This document shows positions 25,754 to 35,569 of a stretch of DNA of 51,999 nt, in pieces. A program made the translations under genes and the position numbers. This DNA comes from Flammeovirgaceae bacterium (GTDB lineage: Bacteria > Bacteroidota > Bacteroidia > Cytophagales > Cyclobacteriaceae): contig JADJRT010000023.1 of NCBI GenBank assembly GCA_016712035.1, positions 1 to 51,999 on the forward strand, in the 5' to 3' direction. Numbering within the stretch: the first letter of the stretch is position 1; the number at the start of each line of letters is the position of its first letter. The notes under the pieces were generated by a model, which ran no database searches, was not told the origin of the DNA, and was given only the letters and a program-made list of their open reading frames with translations.

Positions 25754-26405
25754 ATGAAGTTCTTTATCGACACTGCCAACTTGTTTGAAATAAAAGAAGC
25801 CTATGATCTGGGCGTATTGGATGGCGTAACCACCAACCCTCCCTGATGGCTAAAGAAGGTATTGCGGGTAAGGATAAAATAATGGCACATTATAAAGCCA
25901 TCTGTAGCATCGTTGATAATAACGTTAGTGCAGAAGTAATTGCCACCGATTTTGACGGCATTATTAAAGAGGGTAAAGAATTAGCAAAAATTGATGACAA
26001 GATTGTTGTTAAAGTGCCGATGATCAAAGATGGTATAAAAGCCATTAAGAAATTTACAAGCGAAGGCATCCGTACCAACTGCACTTTAGTTTTTTCACTG
26101 GGCCAGGCTTTTTAACCGCCAAAGCGGGGCCAGTTATCTTTCCCTTTATTGGACGATTGGATGATATCTCGCAAGATGGGCTTGACTTGATTGCTCAAAT
26201 CCGATTGATCTATGACAATTACGGGTATGGCACCGAGATTCTGGCCGCCAGTATTCGCCATACTATCCATTTAATTAAGTGCGCGGAGATTGGTGCCGAT
26301 GTTGCAACTTGTCCACTCAATGTAATTATGGCCTTATTAAAACATCCGCTTACGGATAGTGGCCTTGAAAAATTTCTGGCTGATCACAAGAAAGCCAATG
26401 GATAA
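25754..26405 (+). CDS. tal: Transaldolase (small, FSA/TalC-type), frame-shifted twice
   Basis: ATG 25754 starts MKFFIDTANLFEIKEAYDLG and GVLDGVTTNP, the conserved beginning of small transaldolases and fructose-6-phosphate aldolases. Near 25842 one base is lost in CCTCCCTG; the next frame reads LMAKEGIAGKDKI, then EVIATDFDGII, and IVVKVPMIKDGIKAI with the Schiff-base Lys. Near 26110 a second shift occurs within NCTLVFSLGQAFLTAKAG; the last frame has FPFIGRLDDIS and LAASIRHTIHLIKCAEIGAD and ends at 26405. Corrected length is about 217 residues, normal for the family (pentose phosphate pathway, cytosol). Confidence 0.92.
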
Positions 26406-26452
26406 TTTAACATTTACAAGTTTCGAATTGCGATTTTTGAATTTTGAGTTTA

Positions 26453-27164
26453 ATGTTTTCATCTGACCCGGTAGTTCGAGTAAAAGAAGCAAGCATCTTC
26501 CAGGATCATAATACCGTATTGGGCGATATCAGTTTTGATATTGACAAAGGCGAGTTCTTTTTTGATTGGTCGTACAGGATCAGGAAAATCCTCTTTACTT
26601 AAAACGCTGTATGCCGATCTGCCCTTGCGCCTGGGCGATATTAGTGTGGCCGGAATTAGCATTCGTGAAATTAAAAGCAATCAAGTTCCTCTTCTCCGGA
26701 GAAAAATCGGAATTATCTTTCAGGATTTTCAATTGTTCAACGATCGTACCGTTGGAGAAAATCTGAATTTTGTCATGAAGGCTACAGGCTGGAAAGATGG
26801 CGCCCGTATGAAAAACAGACTTGCTGAAGTATTAATGCAGGTTGGCTTAGGCTCTGTGGAAAAAAAGATGCCCCATCAATTATCGGGTGGCGAACAGCAA
26901 CGGGTAGTTATTGCCCGGGCCTTGATTAATGAACCGCTTATTCTTATTGCGGATGAGCCCACAGGTAATTTAGATCCGGAGGTCTCCAATGGGATTATGA
27001 AAATCTTTCAACAAATAAATAAGAGCGGGACCTCCGTGCTGATGGCCACCCATAGCTATGGGCTAATCAAACGATTTCCAGCTCGCGTATTAAAATGCGA
27101 AGACGGCAAAATACTGGATAGTAACAAAGATAAATTCGAGCTTAAGAGCGATGAAGATTTTTAG
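26453..27164 (+). CDS. ftsE: FtsE-like ABC ATPase, frame-shifted near the P-loop
   Basis: ATG 26453 gives MFSSDPVVRVKEASIFQDHN and DISFDIDKGEFF. Near 26560 an extra base in the TTTTTT run shifts the frame just before the Walker A motif. The next frame reads LIGRTGSGKSSLLKTLYADL, then IGIIFQDFQLFNDRTVGENL, signature LSGGEQQRVVIARALI, Walker B LILIADEPTGNLDPE and the H-loop MATHSYGLI. FtsE works with FtsX in cell division; ftsX is not next to it here, as is often so in Bacteroidota. The short Q-loop and TVGENLNFV match FtsE rather than other ABC exporters. It overlaps the convergent gene by four bases. Confidence 0.85.
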
Positions 27165-27691
27165 ACGGAGGCTGCTGACTCGCGTTGTGACTTTTCCTTT
27201 TTAGAATCTTCCAAACTTTCTATTTGTTGATTCAGTAAATCCATTCGAACCAACAAGTTTAAAATCAACGCATCCTTCACCTTCTCGGTAGGATTTATTT
27301 TCATCTGCTCTCTCAAAACAAAATACATCGCCTCCAACTTTTCGAGATCCTGGGCGAATGCTTCCTCATCGTTAAAACTTTGGATAGTATGTATCAACTC
27401 AACTTTCTGAGCAATTTGTTCACTATAAAAACTTTCGAGATCTGAGAACTCGCCTTGAAGTTTGGCGGTTTCCCGCGAAGGCTTATTGGGTATACTGCTG
27501 GCGGTGAATAAATAAACAGATAAACCCAGAAACAGCATGGCTGCCACTCTCCAAATCATTACATTATTCCACAACGACCTTGATTTACCCGGCACGTTGC
27601 GTTCGATTTTATTCCAGCTTGAATTCGAGGGCTCGAGATGATCGAATGCCTGCCTGTTGGTGTCAACAAATTCTTTTAATGAATCTTTCAT
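27161..27691 (-). CDS. Putative anti-sigma factor, membrane anchored
   Basis: The 176-residue protein overlaps the ECF sigma gene by four bases (ATGA) and is therefore its likely co-translated partner. It has an N-terminal cytoplasmic part of about 40 residues, one membrane segment (VAAMLFLGLSVYLFTA, residues ~49-64) and a helical, Glu/Leu-rich outer part (QGEFSDLESFYSEQIAQKVE; LNLLVRMDLLNQQIESLEDS). No canonical zinc motif (HxxxCxxC) is visible. The call rests on gene order and topology, not on a recognised family domain. Confidence 0.6.
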   Translation of the reverse strand: MKDSLKEFVDTNRQAFDHLEPSNSSWNKIERNVPGKSRSLWNNVMIWRVAAMLFLGLSVYLFTASSIPNKPSRETAKLQGEFSDLESFYSEQIAQKVELIHTIQSFNDEEAFAQDLEKLEAMYFVLREQMKINPTEKVKDALILNLLVRMDLLNQQIESLEDSKKEKSQRESAASV

Positions 27692-28239
27692 AAAATTCCT
27701 CCCTCCAGGAGTTCTTTTAGTTTTTTCTTTGCTCTGTTAAACTGCGATTTTGAGGTAGACTCTGTAATACTCAAAATCTCAGCTATTTCTCCGTGATCGT
27801 AACCTTCCAAAAGATACAAAGAAAGCACCGAACGATAGCCGTCTGGCAGGGCCTGAATTGCCGCCCGTACTTTAGCTACCGTAAACGGGAAACCTTCCAG
27901 TATATCAACCGCTTCCTCTTCCTTTACATCCCAACGATCATCTTCGGGCATCCTTTCAGGCTTTCGTCTGTTTACGGAGTTGATCGCTTTATTAATTACA
28001 ATTCGCTTCAGCCATGCTCCAAATGTAGAGTCACCCCGATATCGCTCCAGGTTGTTAAATGCACTGATAAACGCATCCTGAAGTACATCTTCCGCCTCTT
28101 CCGCATCGTTCACAATCCGGTAGCCCACGTTATACATACTCCGGCTGTAAAGCTTATAAAGTTTGTAATAGGCTTCCCTATCCCCTTGCCGGCATCGATC
28201 AATCAAATCATGATGAATATGTAATGCCGGGGCCTCCAA
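27688..28239 (-). CDS. ECF-type RNA polymerase sigma factor
   Basis: The 183-residue protein has sigma region 2 (REAYYKLYKLYSRSMYNVGY, NDAEEAEDVLQDAFISAFNN, FGAWLKRIVINKAINSVNRR) and region 4 (AIQALPDGYRSVLSLYLLEG, YDHGEIAEILSITESTSKSQ) with the helix-turn-helix. This is a RpoE-like ECF factor of the group frequent in Bacteroidota. Its target promoters are unknown. The downstream membrane protein probably restrains it. Confidence 0.92.
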   Translation of the reverse strand: MEAPALHIHHDLIDRCRQGDREAYYKLYKLYSRSMYNVGYRIVNDAEEAEDVLQDAFISAFNNLERYRGDSTFGAWLKRIVINKAINSVNRRKPERMPEDDRWDVKEEEAVDILEGFPFTVAKVRAAIQALPDGYRSVLSLYLLEGYDHGEIAEILSITESTSKSQFNRAKKKLKELLEGGIL

Positions 28240-28289
28240 GCTCTATTCGCTAAGCCCAAAGACTCCGGTTGTACGAATAGGTTGCATAC

Positions 28290-29030
28290 TTATTTAACTT
28301 TCGCCAAATTCTGTTTAGCCATAACAAAATCGGGGGCGATGGCCAATGCTTCTTCAAAAAGCTTTTTAGCAGCTGCTTTATCCCCAAATTGTTCCTGAAC
28401 AGCCAACCCTTTAAGGTTGAGAACGGAAACCTTCATAGGATATTCCTTGGGTTTGTTTTCCACATCGTTAAAAGTCACTTTAAGCGCGTCTAATTCTGGT
28501 TTAGCCAGCAAAATATCAATGGTAGCCAGGCATTCCGTAAACCGCTTTAAATCATATTGTAAGAAAGACATTTTGTAAAGCGTATTCACATTATTGGTTA
28601 GCAAATAGAGGCTCTCATAATTCTGCAACGAGCGATCCGGTACACCCATCACTTCGTAACCAACCGCAGATATTTCTAGCGCAGGAATGTTTTTAGGATT
28701 ACGAGCCAACAGTTGTTGAGAAACTAAAACGGCAGAAGCAAATTTCTCATTCTCGTAATAGTAAAAGGCCAGACTAAAAATGAGTGAGTCATTTGCTGGA
28801 TTTTCGATGATCAAATCGTAAAGCGCATCTTTGGCTACCTCGTAGTCGCTCCATTGAAGAGCGGTAATATACTTTTTATAGAAATGTTCGGTTAAAGGAC
28901 TTACCGCTTGCTTGGCTGGTTGCGTAGTTGGTGTTTTTGCAGACTCTGCCTTAGCGGGTTGTTTTTGCGTTTGTGCTCCTGCAGCCATGCTCAGGCCACT
29001 TATTAAAAAGATAATTACAATGCGTTTCAT
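28290..29030 (-). CDS. Periplasmic TPR protein
   Basis: The 246-residue protein begins with a signal peptide (MKRIVIIFLISGLSMAAGAQ) and a Lys/Ala/Pro/Gln linker (residues ~20-45). At least four TPR-like helix pairs follow (SLIFSLAFYYYENEKFASAV; IPALEISAVGYEVMGVPDRS; YKMSFLQYDLKRFTECLATI; LKGLAVQEQFGDKAAAKKLF). The last TPR ends with EEALAIAPDFVMAKQNLAKV. Role unknown. It lies between the CCA-adding enzyme and the sigma gene on the same strand. Confidence 0.8.
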   Translation of the reverse strand: MKRIVIIFLISGLSMAAGAQTQKQPAKAESAKTPTTQPAKQAVSPLTEHFYKKYITALQWSDYEVAKDALYDLIIENPANDSLIFSLAFYYYENEKFASAVLVSQQLLARNPKNIPALEISAVGYEVMGVPDRSLQNYESLYLLTNNVNTLYKMSFLQYDLKRFTECLATIDILLAKPELDALKVTFNDVENKPKEYPMKVSVLNLKGLAVQEQFGDKAAAKKLFEEALAIAPDFVMAKQNLAKVK

Positions 29031-29056
29031 TTTCAGTTACTGGTTTACTTCGTGAG

Positions 29057-30450
29057 TTAATCCTTTTTGTTTGCAATTTGTAGTAATAATTCATAGGCCT
29101 CCTGGCGATCGTTTCGAATGATTCCTTCCAGAATAGCTTCTTTGATTTCTTCTTTGATTTCTCCAATTATCGGGCCAGGCGGAATATTAAACAATTTTAT
29201 TATTTCGTCACCCGAAATGGGGGGCTGAAAATTGCGCACCTGGTCACGTGCTTCCAAGTCAATCATCTTCTGCTCTACCTGTTCAAAGTTTTTAAGGTAT
29301 TTGGCAACCTTATCATTATTCTTAGAGGTTATATCTGCCCGGCAAAGTTTCATCAGCGCATCCACATCATCGCCTGCTTCAAAAAGTAACCTGCGAATAG
29401 CTGAATCCGAGACTTCTTTCACCAACGCGATAGGTCGTAAATGCAGGCGGACTAATTTTTGAACAAAGACCATTTTCTCGTTCATGGGCAACTTAAGCCT
29501 TCGGAAAATACCAGGCACCATTCGAGCCCCTTTATCTTCATGTCCGTGAAAAGTCCATCCCACCTCCTTATCAAAACGTTTTGTAGCTGGTTTAGCGATG
29601 TCGTGTAAAATGGCTGACCACCGCAACCAAAGATCATCGGATACTTTAGAAACATTGTCAAGCACCTGCAGCGTATGAAAGAAATTATCTTTGTGTGCTT
29701 TGTTATCCTGATACTCTACCCCATGCAGGGCGATCATCTCCGGAAAAATGTTTAACAATCCGCATTGAAAGAGTAATTTAAAACCGTACGAAGGCACGGG
29801 TGATACAATGATTTTATTCAATTCCACGATCACACGCTCCATGGACACGATAGAAAGGCGCTCCGTATTTTTTGTGATCGCCTCAAAGGTATCGGCTTCA
29901 ATATCAAAATTCAATTGCGCGGCAAACCGGATGGCTCGCATCATTCTTAATGGATCATCCGAAAAAGTAATATTCGGATCGAGGGGTGTTTTGATTAATC
30001 TCTCCTTTACATGCTGAACGCCACCAAAGGGGTCAACCAATTCGCCAAACGTTTCTTTATTCAAACTAATGGCCATAGCATTGATGGTGAAATCTCTCCG
30101 CTGTTGATCCTCTTCTAATGTTCCATCTTCTACCAAAGGCTTTCTTGAATCTTCGCGATACGATTCTTTGCGTGCGCCTACAAACTCAACTCGCGCTCAC
30201 CTACTTTAATCATGGCCGTGCCGAAGTTTTTAAAAATAGTAACCGGAACATCGCCCATGTCTTTGGCCACTTGCTGGGCTAGTTTTATACCACTACCCAC
30301 ACACAAAAAATCAATATCCTTGTTTGATCTATTCAGTATCAGATCTCGCACAAAACCACCTACTACATACGTTGGAAACCCCAGTTTGGTGCCTGCCGCT
30401 GCAACCGTGGAAAAAACGGTATCTTTATTTAAATGCGTCTTAAAATCCAT
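29057..30450 (-). CDS. cca: CCA tRNA nucleotidyltransferase with HD domain, frame-shifted
   Basis: ATG 30450 starts MDFKTHLNKDTVFSTVAAAG, then YVVGGFVRDLILNRSNKDID with the class II polymerase motif GGxVRD and DIDF. Near 30185 the frame breaks at GERELSL; a missing base would give EFVGARKESYREDSRKP in the next frame. It continues EEDQQRRDFTINAMAISLN, PLRMMRAIRFAAQL and the HD-type part (HTLQVLDN, RWSAILHDIAKPATKR, HGHEDKGARM). The C-terminus (ISGDEIIKLFNIPPGPIIGE) is typical. The enzyme adds CCA to tRNA 3' ends. The corrected protein is about 464 residues. Confidence 0.93.
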
Positions 30451-30504
30451 CCTATCTAAAATGACCCCAAAGGTAAGAAGGAATCAGGAATATGGAGTCA
30501 CATT

Positions 30505-30537
30505 AAAAAAAGGCCTACTTCTTAATGAACGTAGGGC
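30505..30537 (-). terminator. Terminator overlapping the end of the PorP/SprF gene
   Basis: On the - strand GCCCTAC (30537-30531) pairs with GTAGG (30520-30516 region) over a loop of about 10 bases, followed by CC and seven T (30511-30505). One stem position is mismatched. The corrected stop codon of the PorP/SprF gene (TAG, 30517-30515) lies in the right arm, so the hairpin ends the adhesin-PorP operon. Confidence 0.55.
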
Positions 30538-31532
30538 ATGGAATAAACTTTTCCTTTTTCCTGGTTTTGGCCTGCGCCTGAACGTTCAATTTATATTTGA
30601 GGGACTTCATGGGCCCCACCGGAGATAGGGCCTAACTCTGAAACCGTAAAGTCATAACTGTATCCGACCTCCAGTTTTTCAAACTGAAAACCTAAAACCA
30701 GCACCAGCGCATCCTGACTAATATTGTCTTTAACATTTTGTTGTACCGGTATACCCCGATACCATAAGCCAATCATGACCGGATCATATAAAAAATGTAG
30801 TCCTACATCCAACTGATCGAATTGGGCTTGTCGTTTATAAACAAAGGATGGCGACAAAACCGAGATATGATCTTTCTTAAAAGGGCCCACATATAAGGGA
30901 ATCCGTACTCCGCCATGGAAACTAGTTTTGATAGGAACTAACGATTCCTCTTCCAGCAAGGATCTGTTGGGTGTGTTAAGGTGGCTGACCGAAAAACCAA
31001 TCCAGAAGTTTTTATTATACGCTAATACGCCAGAATTAAAGTCGAAGTAACTGGCCGTGTTCAGATTGTAAAGAGCCGGGTCATCACTGGGCGTAGTTCC
31101 ATCTGCATCAAATTGAAGTTGATCGCCAAATACGAGTTTATTCCAATCGACCGATCGAAAAGCGTACCCAAAATTTAGTCCGGCAGAAACAACCCAGGAA
31201 TTGGAAATGCTCCACTTATAAGAATATAAGAAATTAAACTGTGATGATTTCATACCGGCCATACCCGCCTGATCGACCATGGCCATAAAACCAATACCGC
31301 TGTTGTACTGATTAAGACTATAGTCGTAAGAAAAGGCAGTCGTAACAAATCCGCGGGCAGCGTTAGGCCACTGATTTCTATAATTGGTAATAAAACGATG
31401 GTCTTGTGTTGTGCCTGTGAACGCAGGATTCAAATAAAGTGGGGCCGCATAGTATTGCGAGAACTGAGGATCTTGCGCATGCGTAGTCATCCAAATCCAA
31501 AAAAATAAAAAAAGGAATGATAATTTTTTCAT
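30515..31532 (-). CDS. PorP/SprF family T9SS outer-membrane protein, C-terminus frame-shifted
   Basis: ATG 31532 gives a signal peptide (MKKLSFLFLFFWIWMTTHAQ) and the family hallmark DPQFSQYYAAPLYLNPAFTG, followed by a beta-barrel with YNSGIGFMAMVDQAGMAG, WIGFSVSHLNTPNRS and VGYSYDFTVSEL. The open frame stops at 30591 in an aberrant tail. Near 30601, one base out, the protein continues SLKYKLNVQAQAKTRKK and stops at 30515, matching the second copy's GGAHEISIVYEF. SprF-type proteins are encoded next to large adhesins and are needed for their export or anchoring by the type IX secretion system. Its ATG overlaps the stop of the 1240-residue adhesin (ATGA). Confidence 0.9.
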
Positions 31533-34500
31533 CAGCGAATCAGGTTTACATCTCCTACCCGTACCACCTGTTCTCCGGTTTCGTAGGAAGCAGCCAGTTT
31601 ATAGATATACACATCTTGCTGACAAGGCTTTCCTTTATAGGTACCATCCCAACCGAATTCTGGATCGCGGCTTTCAAATAACAAATTGCCCCAGCGATCG
31701 AAAATCAACAATTCAAATTCTGCCACGCCCCGCATGAGCGGAAGAAACACATCGTTCTTTCCATCATTACCACCCGCATTACCCTGGCCAGGCGAAAATG
31801 CATTGGGTATCAAGACCTGCCCACCCTTCTCTACCTTTACACTATTTTCCTGAATAGTTGTATCGGCACACTCATATTGATTGAATGCAATAAGTTTAAC
31901 TGTGTAAAATCCTTCTTCTTTATACTTGTGTTCAGGTTCAAATTCATTGGTCGTAGACCCGTCTCCAAAATCCCATATAAAGCGGGTCGCATTAAAACTT
32001 CGGTTGTCCGTGTAGAGGATGCCCCCTGGTATATAGATCAATCGGGGTTTAATTTCAAACTGCGCATCGGGACGTGGAAACACTTCGATGATGGCTTGCT
32101 TTGTTTCGGTAATTGTTTGACCCGTTATATTAGTCGCGGATAAGGACACCGAATATTTGCCGGGTTGGTAATAGGTGTGTGTTGGATTAATCATGGTTGA
32201 GGTCGACTGATCTCCAAAACTCCATTGATAGGTAGACGGATCAGCAAACTGAGAAAGGTTAGTGAAATTAACCGTAAGCGGTGTGCAGCCGGAGGCTGGA
32301 TCATAACTAAAATTTACCACCGGTGGGATAGCCAGGATTTCAACTTGTTGGGTTTGTGTTTCAATACATACATTATTAGTAACGGTAAGTCGGATTGTAT
32401 AAACACCATACGTGGAATACGTATGCGCGTTTATTAATGGGTCTGTTGAAGTTTGTCCGTCACCAAAATCCCATTGGTAGGACCACGGTCCGGGATTTGA
32501 GTTATTGATAATTGTAACTGTAGATGCAGGCAATGACTGACTTACAGGCGTTGCCATAAAGGATGTATTTATATTATCCTTTTTGGGAACAACGATTGAC
32601 TGCGTGCTTACTGTGCTTACACAGTTCGCAAAATTTTTGGTGTCCAGAGAAATTTCAGCGGTTATATCCACCCCTGCGGGTGAAGGTCTGTTAAAAGTTT
32701 GTTCGATCTCTGATTGTGTAGAGGCCAGGTCTACGGTAGGGATTCCATTTTCAAGTATCCGCCAATGATACGAGGATAATCCCTTCTGCTCTGCTGACGC
32801 GCGAATTCGTAAAACGTTGCAATCAAACTGTACCGTGTCAATCTTAAATACAGATGTAGGCACCGGACTGATTCGAATGGTGCGGGTTGAATCGCCAAAG
32901 CAACTGGAAGCCAACGTTGTAATGAGTGTAATATTAAAATCCTTTAGCGCCTGGGTGCTGTTCACAAATGGATAAGAAAAATTTGGCATTGTTCCCGAAC
33001 TGATTTCATCGAGGATGCCAAAGGTGTCACTGATGCGCCAGCGATATTCCGTTGGATTTAAAGACTGCGTTTCCGCATCAACAGAAAAATTGATTGTTTG
33101 TGGGGAGCAGTTATCATTAAAGGGAGAATAGTTGGTGGAAAGAAATCCGGAACGAGTTCCTGGAAAGATGGTAATCGCTACGGCACCAGAAACTGTTTCA
33201 CACGTGTTGATGGTAATGGCGCGAAGTCTTACATCAACCACTTTATTAACGGTTGAACTATTTTCAAATGAATACGTGAATTGGTTTGTAAACGATGGAT
33301 CGGACGGAGACTGTGTACCTATGGGTAAAAATCCTAAGCCTTGACGTTCGTCACCTTCCCAAACAAACCGATCGATTACATCGGGCTGACCCAACACACT
33401 TGTATTGGTAAAGTTGACCGTGAGCACACTACAGCCGGCCGTGACATCGGGTATAAAAGTTGCCAGCGGAATTGCATCCACGATTACGGGTTTAACCAAC
33501 ATTTCCGCACATCCTGAAATACTTGCCGTTACCCGCAACGCCACTTGATACGTACCTCCGCTTCCCAGCGATCGGGTAAAGGTACTTTGATTGTCGTAGG
33601 CAGGATCTTTCGTGAAGGTTACTCCATCATAATCAAAATCCCATTCCCGTAAGGAAATCACTTCGCCATTGATGGCTTGCAACGTAGAGCTTTCTACAAA
33701 AGAAGTGGCTTGCCCTTCGCACACGCGAGTGGCCGTAAAGAGCGGGACTGGATTTTCAAAAACACGGACCTGTACTTCATCCACGGTTTCGCAAGACGTA
33801 ACATTGTCGCGAACAATTAAGCGGACTCTATACGTACCGCGATTGATAAACACGTCATCAAAAGGGCCGAGCGGCACAGAAGAAAATGCACCCAAGGGAG
33901 GTTCTTGCCTAACCAATACATTGGCTTCATTATAAAATTCCCAGCGCCATTGCGTTGTTGGCGTTACCATACCCAACGAAGTATCATGGAATCTAGCTTC
34001 GAACGTATTTAAAGGTGCACTTGAATTCTGACAAAAATCCGCTGCGATTGGATTGTTTGAAAAGTCGGTTACCTGAATCTGCGCAATCAGCGAAGGAGAA
34101 ATGCTAATTACTTTTTCAATTACGGCTACGCAGTTACCCGCTGCGTTTTGATCACGAACGGAAAGTCTAATTAATTTTTGACCCGAAGTGGGATAGGCAA
34201 ACGTTGGATTGGTATTGGTTGATATAGACAGAGGTACCCCTACTCCAGTTGGGTTATCGAAAAACTGCCAGGTATTGGCGAACGAAGCGCCTCCAATGGC
34301 AGGTGTTTCGTTATCAAAATAAATGTTGTCCCCTACGCAAAAGACAGCTTGAACGGGACCTGCTGAATCCCCCAGCCGCGTAAGGAAATCGGGTTGCGGT
34401 GCGGGCACAATAACAATTCGAGCGGTTGTTATTTGTGGCGCATTGTCGCCATTAATTAAATTCCCGGATACGGGATTGAAAGGATTGCCATCCGCCAGGT

Positions 34501-35254
34501 TGTTATCATAGGCGTTACATTGATTCCAATTCTTAAGAGTAATAATAAACTCTTTCCCTAAATCAGCTGGTGTGGTAACCGGAACATTGATAGGTAAACT
34601 AATCTGGCCGGGAGCCAGCACCGGGTAGATTGGATTTTTTGCAGGAGCCGGATTTAAATATGGAAATCCACCTGGCACCAACGAATTAATTCCTATGCCT
34701 GGAATCTGCATACCCAGAGGTCCGGTACCATAGAGCCATTGAATCCATCGCGGTTCATTGTTTTCGCGCGTTGCTCTCGGAAAACAATTCCAATCACTGT
34801 CATCTGTAAATAATACATCCGTAGCATAGCCCTGACAAACCCTGAAGACGGAAGGATTGATGGAAATCACATCGTTCGTCCACACGATTACCTGGGTATT
34901 GATGGGTACTACACTGCCTCTTGGGTTACAGCCATTGGATGCATCAATGACTACATCATACCCACAATTAACCGAAGTATTGGGATAGGTATGTACGAGG
35001 TTCACTCCACCAGCCACCACTTGGGTATACGTTTCTTCCGGTGTGCCATCGCCCCAATTAATAAAATATTGAGTACCGGGAACGGAGGATAAGTAAAGTG
35101 TTTGAATATTTACCGTAAACGGAGCACACCCCCGACTACTCGTAAGAAACGCAAACCCAGGTTCCATAATTCCGCCACATTGGGAATAGGAACGCACGCT
35201 TATTAATGATAGAATGAGAATCGCTACTACAAATAAAATCCTTTTCTGCACCAT
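31532..35254 (-). CDS. Large PKD-domain adhesin with T9SS type B sorting domain
   Basis: The intact 1240-residue protein starts MVQKRILFVVAILILSLISV, a signal peptide. Many Ig/PKD-like domains follow. The best PKD motifs are near the C-terminus: WDFGDGQTSTDPLINAHTYS, WSFGDQSTSTMINPTHTYYQ and WDFGDGSTTNEFEPEHKYKE. The last ~95 residues are the gliding-motility-associated C-terminal (CHU_C) domain, with VLIPNAFSPGQGN, GKNDVFLPLMRGV, ELLIFDRWGNLLFES and PCQQDVYIYKL. That domain directs export by T9SS as a type B cargo. Downstream, overlapping by four bases, is a PorP/SprF gene, the usual partner. Residues ~225-285 (TLKNWNQCNAYDNN...LINGD) are similar to the visible N-terminal part of the larger adhesin. 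The cargo role is surface adhesion or gliding; the ligand is unknown. Confidence 0.9.
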   Translation of the reverse strand: MVQKRILFVVAILILSLISVRSYSQCGGIMEPGFAFLTSSRGCAPFTVNIQTLYLSSVPGTQYFINWGDGTPEETYTQVVAGGVNLVHTYPNTSVNCGYDVVIDASNGCNPRGSVVPINTQVIVWTNDVISINPSVFRVCQGYATDVLFTDDSDWNCFPRATRENNEPRWIQWLYGTGPLGMQIPGIGINSLVPGGFPYLNPAPAKNPIYPVLAPGQISLPINVPVTTPADLGKEFIITLKNWNQCNAYDNNLADGNPFNPVSGNLINGDNAPQITTARIVIVPAPQPDFLTRLGDSAGPVQAVFCVGDNIYFDNETPAIGGASFANTWQFFDNPTGVGVPLSISTNTNPTFAYPTSGQKLIRLSVRDQNAAGNCVAVIEKVISISPSLIAQIQVTDFSNNPIAADFCQNSSAPLNTFEARFHDTSLGMVTPTTQWRWEFYNEANVLVRQEPPLGAFSSVPLGPFDDVFINRGTYRVRLIVRDNVTSCETVDEVQVRVFENPVPLFTATRVCEGQATSFVESSTLQAINGEVISLREWDFDYDGVTFTKDPAYDNQSTFTRSLGSGGTYQVALRVTASISGCAEMLVKPVIVDAIPLATFIPDVTAGCSVLTVNFTNTSVLGQPDVIDRFVWEGDERQGLGFLPIGTQSPSDPSFTNQFTYSFENSSTVNKVVDVRLRAITINTCETVSGAVAITIFPGTRSGFLSTNYSPFNDNCSPQTINFSVDAETQSLNPTEYRWRISDTFGILDEISSGTMPNFSYPFVNSTQALKDFNITLITTLASSCFGDSTRTIRISPVPTSVFKIDTVQFDCNVLRIRASAEQKGLSSYHWRILENGIPTVDLASTQSEIEQTFNRPSPAGVDITAEISLDTKNFANCVSTVSTQSIVVPKKDNINTSFMATPVSQSLPASTVTIINNSNPGPWSYQWDFGDGQTSTDPLINAHTYSTYGVYTIRLTVTNNVCIETQTQQVEILAIPPVVNFSYDPASGCTPLTVNFTNLSQFADPSTYQWSFGDQSTSTMINPTHTYYQPGKYSVSLSATNITGQTITETKQAIIEVFPRPDAQFEIKPRLIYIPGGILYTDNRSFNATRFIWDFGDGSTTNEFEPEHKYKEEGFYTVKLIAFNQYECADTTIQENSVKVEKGGQVLIPNAFSPGQGNAGGNDGKNDVFLPLMRGVAEFELLIFDRWGNLLFESRDPEFGWDGTYKGKPCQQDVYIYKLAASYETGEQVVRVGDVNLIR

Positions 35255-35569
35255 GCTTTAATTCGATTGAACAATCGATAAAGCCACACCAAGACACCCT
35301 TAATAAGGGTAGAAAAGTTATTTCGTTAAACCTGTCGTTTGATTGACAGAATGAAAGGTAAATCTGATAAAATAGAGGACAGGTAGTAGTTACCAACTGA
35401 AGAAGTTGGAAGATTTAAACACACTGGACTTCATAAGTTTTTTTGAATTTTGCACGCAAAGCCCAAAGAAAAATGCAAAGATTTGAAGGTTTGCACCAGC
35501 CTAGTAAATGATACGGACTACTGATTTAATTCCAGAAACTCTTCTTGGTATTAAAGGTAGGGCAAGGGA
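35255..35569. other. 315-bp intergenic region upstream of the 1240-residue adhesin
   Basis: This gap lies between the stop of the second PorP/SprF gene and the start of the adhesin. I find no ORF with a good start, and no exact TTTG/TAnnTTTG promoter pair on the - strand. A small inverted repeat, CCAACT (35393-35398) and AGTTGG (35404-35409), has no T-run and is weak. It probably holds the promoter of the adhesin-PorP operon but I cannot place it. Confidence 0.5.
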
